This document shows positions 58,255-64,000 of a stretch of DNA of 64,000 bases, piece after piece. This stretch comes from Gottfriedia acidiceleris (GTDB lineage: Bacteria > Bacillota > Bacilli > Bacillales > Bacillaceae_G): assembly GCF_023115465.1 (NCBI RefSeq), contig NZ_CP096034.1, positions 2,108,001 through 2,172,000 of the forward strand, read 5' to 3'. The position numbers were made by a program, and so were the translations under genes. Below the pieces are notes generated by a model that saw only the letters and a list, made by a program, of their open reading frames with translations, was not told the origin of the DNA and did no database searches. How positions within the stretch are numbered: the first letter of the stretch is position 1; every line of letters starts with the position of its first letter.

Positions 58255-59162
58255 TTTATACAGTAACACTTAATCCTTCAATTGATTACATCGTTGAAGT
58301 AGAGGATCTAGGGTTAGGAAAAATTAATCGAATGAAAAGGGAAAATAAATTTCCTGGTGGTAAAGGAATTAATGTTTCTAGAGTTTTGAAAAGATTAGAT
58401 GTCGAAAGCATAGCACTTGGATTCGTCGGAGGATTTACAGGAGAATTTATTAAAAATGTCTTGGAAAATGAAAGAGTTACATCTGACTTTGTTCAAGTGG
58501 AAGGTGATTCTAGAATTAACATAAAATTAAAATCTCAATTAGAAACGGAAATCAACGGACAAGGCCCTACAATTTCAGAAGAAAAATTAGATCAATTTTT
58601 TTATAAACTAAAACAAATTAAAAAAGGTGATTATGTTGTATTAGCTGGTAATATCCCTAATACATTACCATCTGATTTATATGAACAATTGACTTTGTGG
58701 GGACAAGAAAATGGGATTCATATCATTGTAGATGCAAGTGGAAAAGTACTTTTAGATGTGGTAAAACATCGTCCATTTTTTATCAAGCCAAATCATCATG
58801 AATTAGGTGACTTATTTGATGTCAAAATTACTTCAATTGAGCAAGCAATCCCGTACGGTAAAAAGTTGGTTGAAATGGGTGCTCAAAATGTAGGCATATC
58901 GTTTGCAGGTGATGGAGCGATTCTTATAACTGATTCTTCTGTTTATGTATCAAATGTTCCAAAGGGAGAAGTTATTAATTCAGTAGGTGCAGGCGATTCA
59001 CTTGTCGCTGGTTTTGTTGGTACTTATGTAAAAACAAATAATATTGAAACTGCATTTAAAGTAGGAGTAGCATCAGGTAGTGCTACCGCTTTTTCAGAGG
59101 ATTTAACAAAAAGAGAGAAAATTGAAGAATTACTTAATCAAGTAAAGATTGAAAAAGGTTAG
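58251..59162 (+). CDS. fruK: 1-phosphofructokinase
   Basis: 303 residues, PfkB family: substrate site TLNPSIDYIVEVED, FPGGKGINVSRVLKRL (about 36-51), KPNHHE, and the ATP/catalytic signature NSVGAGDSLVAGFVGTY with base Asp in GAGDS (about 243-259). Phosphorylates fructose-1-phosphate to fructose-1,6-bisphosphate. It overlaps fruR by 4 nt and precedes fruA by 12 nt. Confidence 0.95.
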   Translation: MIYTVTLNPSIDYIVEVEDLGLGKINRMKRENKFPGGKGINVSRVLKRLDVESIALGFVGGFTGEFIKNVLENERVTSDFVQVEGDSRINIKLKSQLETEINGQGPTISEEKLDQFFYKLKQIKKGDYVVLAGNIPNTLPSDLYEQLTLWGQENGIHIIVDASGKVLLDVVKHRPFFIKPNHHELGDLFDVKITSIEQAIPYGKKLVEMGAQNVGISFAGDGAILITDSSVYVSNVPKGEVINSVGAGDSLVAGFVGTYVKTNNIETAFKVGVASGSATAFSEDLTKREKIEELLNQVKIEKG

Positions 59163-59174
59163 GGGGGGCGAATT

Positions 59175-61025
59175 ATGAGAATCACAGAATTATTAAAAAT
59201 AGATACAGTTCTCATTGATTTGAATTCATCATCAAAAATGTCAGTAATTGATGAATTAATACAGGTTTTAGATCAGGCAGGGAAATTAAACGATAAACAA
59301 CAATTTAAAGAAGCGATTTTAACACGTGAAGGTCAAAGTACTACTGGAATTGGAGAAGGTATTGCAATTCCACATGCTAAAACTGCGGCGGTTAAAACTC
59401 CTGCAATTGTATTTGGTCGATCAAAAGATGGGATTGATTATGAATCACTTGACGGTCAACCGGCTCACTTATTTTTTATGATTGCAGCTAGTGAAGGCGC
59501 AAATAATGCGCATTTAGAAACATTATCTAGATTATCTTCACTATTAATGGATGAAGAATTTCGCGGCTCTTTATTAAGTGCAAAAGATGCAAATGAAATT
59601 ATTCAATTAGTCGATCAAAAAGAAAAATCGTTAAATGATGAAAATGAAGAAACAGTCATAGAAAATTCTTCACGTCCACTAGTCCTTGCAGTAACTGCAT
59701 GTCCAACAGGTATTGCTCACACTTATATGGCGGCAGATGCTTTAAAAGCAAAAGCAAAAGAATTAAATATTGATTTAAAAGTAGAAACGAATGGATCAAC
59801 TGGGATAAAAAATGAATTAACAAAAGACGAGATTAGTAGAGCAGCAGCTATTATCGTAGCAGCGGATAAACAAGTAGAAGTAAATCGCTTTGATGGAAAG
59901 CATGTCATCCAAGTACCAGTAGCAGATGGAATTCGTAAGTCAAAGGAATTGCTTGAAAGAGCTGTTAAACAAGATGCACCAATTTTTCATGCTAATAGTA
60001 ATGGTGGTGGAAGTACTTCATCAAATCAAGGTTCGGGGATTTACAAGCACTTAATGAATGGTGTAAGTAATATGTTACCTTTTGTAGTAGGTGGAGGAAT
60101 TCTAATTGCGTTAGCATTTGCTTTTGGAGGAATTCATACAAAAGGTCCGGTTGCTGAATTACTAATGAAAATTGGAGGAACTGGTGCTTTTAGTTATTTA
60201 GTTCCTATACTAGCTGGTTTTATTGCAAGTTCGATTGCCGATCGACCTGGATTTGTACCAGGGGTAGTTGGTGGATTTTTAGCTTCAAGCGCTGGCGCAG
60301 GATTCTTAGGTGGTTTAATTGCTGGTTTCTTGGCTGGTTATGTTGTCCTTGGACTAAAGAAAGTATTTTCTACGTTACCAAAATCATTAGAAGGTATTAA
60401 GCCGGTTCTATTATATCCGGTATTTGGATTATTAATTACTGGTATTTTAATGGAATTAGTCGTTAATCCTCCTGTAACTTATTTAAATTCAGCTTTAACT
60501 CATTGGTTAAGTAGTTTAAATGGTGGAAACGCTGTATTGTTAGGATTAATTCTTGGTGGAATGATGGCAGTAGATATGGGGGGACCTATAAATAAAGCTG
60601 CATTCACATTTGGTATAGCTGCAATTGCAGCAAATAATTTTGCACCACATGCTGCTGTAATGGCAGGTGGTATGGTACCTCCATTAGGTATTGCCTTAGC
60701 AACTACACTTTTCAAATCGAAGTTTACGGAAATGGAACGTAAATCAGGAATCACAAACTATATAATGGGGATTTCTTTTATAACAGAAGGAGCGATACCA
60801 TTTGCTGCAGCAGACCCAGTAAGGGTAATTGTAAGTTCTGTTGTAGGTTCTTCAATAGCAGGTGGACTTGCAATGGCATTTGGTATTACATTACCTGCGC
60901 CACATGGTGGAGCATTTGTTATTCCGTTAGTAAATAAACCAGTACTGTATTTACTAGCTATCTTAATTGGCTCAATCATCACAGCGATTATGCTTGGAAT
61001 TTGGAAAAAAAGAGTAAATGAATAA
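59175..61025 (+). CDS. fruA: PTS fructose transporter EIIABC
   Basis: 616 residues in one chain: EIIA (about 1-150, His in IPHAKT), EIIB (about 170-265, Cys in TACPTGIAHTYMAAD), linker with Ser/Asn, then EIIC membrane domain (about 285-612, nine or so helices, GGxxP-type motifs and ITEGAIPFAAADP). Brings fructose in as fructose-1-phosphate using phospho-HPr. Length is typical. GGGGGGG site before ATG. Last gene of the operon, followed by a terminator. Confidence 0.95.
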   Translation: MRITELLKIDTVLIDLNSSSKMSVIDELIQVLDQAGKLNDKQQFKEAILTREGQSTTGIGEGIAIPHAKTAAVKTPAIVFGRSKDGIDYESLDGQPAHLFFMIAASEGANNAHLETLSRLSSLLMDEEFRGSLLSAKDANEIIQLVDQKEKSLNDENEETVIENSSRPLVLAVTACPTGIAHTYMAADALKAKAKELNIDLKVETNGSTGIKNELTKDEISRAAAIIVAADKQVEVNRFDGKHVIQVPVADGIRKSKELLERAVKQDAPIFHANSNGGGSTSSNQGSGIYKHLMNGVSNMLPFVVGGGILIALAFAFGGIHTKGPVAELLMKIGGTGAFSYLVPILAGFIASSIADRPGFVPGVVGGFLASSAGAGFLGGLIAGFLAGYVVLGLKKVFSTLPKSLEGIKPVLLYPVFGLLITGILMELVVNPPVTYLNSALTHWLSSLNGGNAVLLGLILGGMMAVDMGGPINKAAFTFGIAAIAANNFAPHAAVMAGGMVPPLGIALATTLFKSKFTEMERKSGITNYIMGISFITEGAIPFAAADPVRVIVSSVVGSSIAGGLAMAFGITLPAPHGGAFVIPLVNKPVLYLLAILIGSIITAIMLGIWKKRVNE

Positions 61026-61036
61026 TTAAGTACAAT

Positions 61037-61087
61037 AAAAAGGCGACCTTAAAGTCATTATTTTGACTTATAGGATCGCCTTTTTTT
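61037..61087 (+). terminator. Terminator of fruRKA
   Basis: AAAAGGCGA / TCGCCTTTTTTT outer stem with an inner AAGTCA/TGACTT stem. Confidence 0.93.
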
Positions 61088-61127
61088 ATTCAAATGGTAG
61101 CAGTTTTACAAATACTGGAATTACCAT

Positions 61128-62699
61128 GTGAATAATAACCTTAATTTAACGCAAAATAAGTCTAATTTATTGTATGAGTTTGGAAATTGGGTGAAATGCA
61201 TAATGCGTTCAAATAAACATAACCAAAATAATCGAGATTCAATAATTGAAATTAGTGGCGATATAGATCGTAATGTAGAAAATGTAAAGAAATCACTAAT
61301 AAATACGAGTGATTTAACGATCAGACATCTAATGTTTCATAATAAAAAGATCGTAGTTGTCTATATTAGTACAATTGTAGGTAGGGATGCTCTTGAAGTA
61401 CAAATTATCCAACAAATTATTAATAATCCAAAGGAAACGATTCCAAATACAGTATCAATTAATGATGTGAAAAGTTCGGAATCATTTGATGAATGTATTC
61501 TCAGTATTGTAAAAGGAAACACGCTCATTTTCACAGAAAATGAAAAAAATGTATTTATTTTAGAAACGACTTCCTTTCAAAATAGATCGATTCAACAGCC
61601 TAGTAGTGAACAAACAATCAGGGGATCACACGACGGATTAGTAGAATGTATACTGACCAATATTAATCAAATAAGACGAAGAATTAGTAATCCCAATCTT
61701 GTTGTAAAAACTTTATCATTAGGGGTAGAATCTGACACACGATTAGCAGTTTTATATATTGATACGATTGCAAATGAGGAGTTAGTTAAGGAAGTCCATA
61801 GAAGACTTTCATATATAAATGTTGATTATTTACATTCACCAGGTAATCTTGAGGAATTTATAGAAGATGACCCGTATTCACCTTTTCCACAAGTATTAAC
61901 AACTGAGAGATCTGACCGAATAGCGGGTAATTTAATGGAAGGAAAGGTTGCTATTCTAACAGATGGTAGTCCTTCAGCACTTGTTTTACCAATTACTTTT
62001 TTTACGTTTTATCAATCACCTGATGACTATAATAGTCGATGGATGGTCGCATCATTTGCACGTATTTTAAGATTAGTTAGTTTTTTAATTGCGATCTCAT
62101 TACCGGCATTATATATCGCATTAGTTTCTTTTCACTTTGAAATTATTCCAATTGATCTAGTGTTTAATGTGAAAAGTTCACTAGAGAACGTTCCATACCC
62201 ACCCTTAATTGAAGCCCTAGGCATGCAAATAACATTAGAATTACTTAGAGAATCCGCAATCAGACTACCTAATCCAATTGCACAAACACTAGGTGTTGTA
62301 GGCGGTTTAGTAATTGGAACTGCAGTCGTACAGGCAAATTTAGTGTCAAATACGATGATTGTTGTCATTTCACTTACTGCAATTGCATCATTTGTTGTAC
62401 CAGACAGTGAAATTGGTACCTCTGTCCGCTTGCTTGGATTTCCATTAATGTTTGCAGCATCATTAATAGGTTTAATAGGAATTGTTTTTGGACTTTGTAT
62501 TATCCTAATCCATCTTTGTAAACTTGAATCATTCGGGTCACCTTATTTCGCGCCATTTGCTCCACTTAGAAAATCAGATCTAAAAGATACAGTTGTTCGT
62601 GCTCCACAATGGAAAATGAAAAAACGACCATTTGCACCTTTACCTAAGAAATTTATACGAGAAAACAATTCTAGAGGATGGGAAAATGATGAAAAATGA
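61128..62699 (+). CDS. Spore germination receptor A subunit (GerA family)
   Basis: 523 residues: N-terminal soluble domain (about 1-290; DLTIRHLMFHNKKIVVVYIS, PQVLTTERSDRIAGNLMEGK) and a C-terminal membrane domain with about five helices (FLIAISLPALYIALVSFH, PPLIEALGMQITLELLRESA, LGVVGGLVIGTAVVQANLVS). Part of the receptor in the spore inner membrane that senses amino acids or sugars. GTG 61128 lacks a good ribosome site; ATG 61203 is an alternative start. Overlaps the B-subunit start. Confidence 0.93.
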   Translation: MNNNLNLTQNKSNLLYEFGNWVKCIMRSNKHNQNNRDSIIEISGDIDRNVENVKKSLINTSDLTIRHLMFHNKKIVVVYISTIVGRDALEVQIIQQIINNPKETIPNTVSINDVKSSESFDECILSIVKGNTLIFTENEKNVFILETTSFQNRSIQQPSSEQTIRGSHDGLVECILTNINQIRRRISNPNLVVKTLSLGVESDTRLAVLYIDTIANEELVKEVHRRLSYINVDYLHSPGNLEEFIEDDPYSPFPQVLTTERSDRIAGNLMEGKVAILTDGSPSALVLPITFFTFYQSPDDYNSRWMVASFARILRLVSFLIAISLPALYIALVSFHFEIIPIDLVFNVKSSLENVPYPPLIEALGMQITLELLRESAIRLPNPIAQTLGVVGGLVIGTAVVQANLVSNTMIVVISLTAIASFVVPDSEIGTSVRLLGFPLMFAASLIGLIGIVFGLCIILIHLCKLESFGSPYFAPFAPLRKSDLKDTVVRAPQWKMKKRPFAPLPKKFIRENNSRGWENDEK

Positions 62700-63792
62700 A
62701 AAGATGCTTTCAATATCGCAATTTACATTCGTCATCATTCAAGCTCAAATTGGTGTAGGATTACTTTCACTACCATATGTAGTCCATAAACATGCAGGAC
62801 ATGATGGTTGGATCTCTACATTAGTAGCTGGAATCGGTGTGTTTTTACTATTACTAATAATGTGGATGCTTGGTACGAGATTTCCGAAAGATACGATCTA
62901 TGAATATACAACGAAAATAGTTGGGAAATATGTTGGGATTGTAATTTCGTATCTTTATATTTTGTTTTTCTTTATTGTTGCGATTTATGTCGTGATGATC
63001 ACTATTTCTGTACTTAAAAAATGGATTCTTACATTTACCCCACCTTTTGTATTAATCCTGTTTATAGTTAGTACAGGGGTTTATTTAGCAAAAGAAAATA
63101 TGAAAGTAATCGCACGATTTTTTACTTTCGTTTGTATTTTAATTTTATTTTTAATTTTCTTTGAAATTTGTTCTTACAATAATGTAAATTATCGCTATTT
63201 ATTTCCAATTGGACAGGCGGGTGTTAAAAACATCCTACTAGGATCTCACGATGCACTAATCTCAATGATGGGATTTGAATTCATTTTAGTATTATTTCCG
63301 TATGTAAAAGGAAGTCCAAACAAAATATTAAAATCTGGAACGATCGCAATTAGTTTTGTAAGCCTTTTATATACATTTTTTTTAATTACAAGCTATATGA
63401 GTTTTAGCACAGCGGAAATTGGAATTGTTCCCGAGCCAATTTTATATTTATTAAAATCACTTTCATACGAAGTAATTGAAAGATTAGACCTTGTCTTTCT
63501 TTCTATTTGGGTGGTACCAATCTTAACTTCATTTGTAACCTATTTATATTTAACTAGTTTTGGAATCAGTAAACTCTTAAAGCTTAAAAGCCATGGTAAA
63601 ACAACTATTTTTACCGGACTTGCCATCACAATCATCTGTACTTTAATACCAAATAGTGAAGAATTTGTAATGAAATTTGGGACAATTCTTTCTTTTACAA
63701 GTTATTTTTTTATCTTTGTATTACCTTTAATTCTATTAATTGTTTCGTTTATTAGAAAAAAGAAAGAACTCGGTAATTCATATGAAGTATAA
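62686..63792 (+). CDS. Spore germination receptor B subunit (GerB family)
   Basis: About 368 residues with ten membrane helices of the amino-acid-permease-like GerB type: ISQFTFVIIQAQIGVGLLSL at the first helix and the GerB-specific YLFPIGQAGVKNILLGSHDA. It likely binds the germinant. Tandem ATG (62686/62689) follows GAGGATGGGAAA; the frame extends further 5' inside gerA without a site. It overlaps gerA by 14 nt and gerC by 11 nt, so all three are translationally linked. Confidence 0.92.
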   Translation: MMKNEKMLSISQFTFVIIQAQIGVGLLSLPYVVHKHAGHDGWISTLVAGIGVFLLLLIMWMLGTRFPKDTIYEYTTKIVGKYVGIVISYLYILFFFIVAIYVVMITISVLKKWILTFTPPFVLILFIVSTGVYLAKENMKVIARFFTFVCILILFLIFFEICSYNNVNYRYLFPIGQAGVKNILLGSHDALISMMGFEFILVLFPYVKGSPNKILKSGTIAISFVSLLYTFFLITSYMSFSTAEIGIVPEPILYLLKSLSYEVIERLDLVFLSIWVVPILTSFVTYLYLTSFGISKLLKLKSHGKTTIFTGLAITIICTLIPNSEEFVMKFGTILSFTSYFFIFVLPLILLIVSFIRKKKELGNSYEV

Positions 63793-64000
63793 ATTAATAT
63801 TGATATCTTTAATTTGTATTTTGCCTTTAACTAGTTGTTGGGATCAAAGATTACTAAAGGAGTCTAGGCTAGTTTATAGTGCTGGATTTGATTTAGCAGA
63901 GGATAATAATATGCTAGTAACTGCAGTCATTAAAACAAATAGTCAAGGTGGAAGTGATCCTTCACAAGTTAAAACAACAAATGTCATAATTACTGCTACT
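63782..64000 (+). CDS. Spore germination receptor C subunit (Ger(x)C lipoprotein), cut by the right edge
   Basis: 73 codons visible: signal peptide LILISLICILPLTSC with a lipobox (LTSC, Cys near residue 19) followed by WDQRLLKESRLVYSAGFDLA, the Ger(x)C N-terminal signature (CWDxRxLKE). The lipoprotein attaches to the outer face of the spore inner membrane and completes the GerA/B/C receptor. Overlaps gerB by 11 nt. The remaining ~300 codons lie outside. Confidence 0.93.
   Translation, partial: MKYKLILISLICILPLTSCWDQRLLKESRLVYSAGFDLAEDNNMLVTAVIKTNSQGGSDPSQVKTTNVIITAT

Noticed and set aside
61091..61115. Possible extra beta-type repeat after the fru terminator (TTATTCAAATGGTAGCAG)
   Set aside because: Only a few bases match and there is no right arm; similarity may come from the T-rich terminator tail.

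Overview
The window is low-GC DNA from a spore-forming Bacillaceae bacterium, close in gene content to the Bacillus cereus/Gottfriedia lineages. The species is inferred, not proven. Supporting signs are strong AGGAGG-type ribosome sites, A/T-rich codons, dense rho-independent terminators, a des-desK-desR cold-response set, an spxA2-saiR stress operon, Spo0M, a GerA-type germinant receptor operon and a T-box-controlled class I lysyl-tRNA synthetase.

Region 1 (1-14.3 kb) is mostly ordinary chromosome: the LysK 3'-truncated gene with its T-box, DegV, a DHA2 exporter, an SH3/L,D-transpeptidase-like exoprotein, an IDEAL-domain protein, spxA2-saiR with palindromic operator candidates, two small transporters/acetyltransferases, and a MarR-MMPL efflux operon with a clear operator palindrome. 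An IS3-family element (14.3-15.8 kb) sits between MMPL and prfC. Its transposase has lost the first catalytic Asp (Asp to His), and it lies between the two arms of what looks like the original prfC terminator.

Region 2 (15.8-29.9 kb) holds prfC, a ring-cleaving dioxygenase, transporters, a decayed GGDEF gene, an unusual HTH protein fused to a degenerate F1-ATPase beta-like domain, a two-component system whose own promoter and the next gene's promoter share TTAAGAA repeats at identical spacing from the -10 box, and the desaturase/DesK/DesR thermosensing module.

Region 3 (29.9-45.3 kb) is an accessory island unlike its surroundings. It contains many short orphan genes, several broken ones, a 1372-residue secreted protein with a triplicated 300-residue domain, an intact group II intron with an HNH-type maturase, a chimera of two other intron pieces, a tyrosine-recombinase tail, an IS110 remnant, more than ten palindromic repeats of two related types and four copies of one promoter module placed before unrelated genes. 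The intact intron begins inside one of the palindromes. This cassette-like region is the best candidate for an undescribed system.

Region 4 (45.3-64 kb) returns to chromosomal content: hydrolases, a prolyl-4-hydroxylase-like enzyme, an e(P4)-like phosphatase, a probable copper-related trio, Spo0M, small membrane genes (one with a Cys/Asp-rich tail), the fruR-fruK-fruA fructose PTS operon with 20-bp spaced operator-like repeats, and the start of a gerA-gerB-gerC receptor operon that runs off the right edge. No rRNA, tRNA or CRISPR array was seen.
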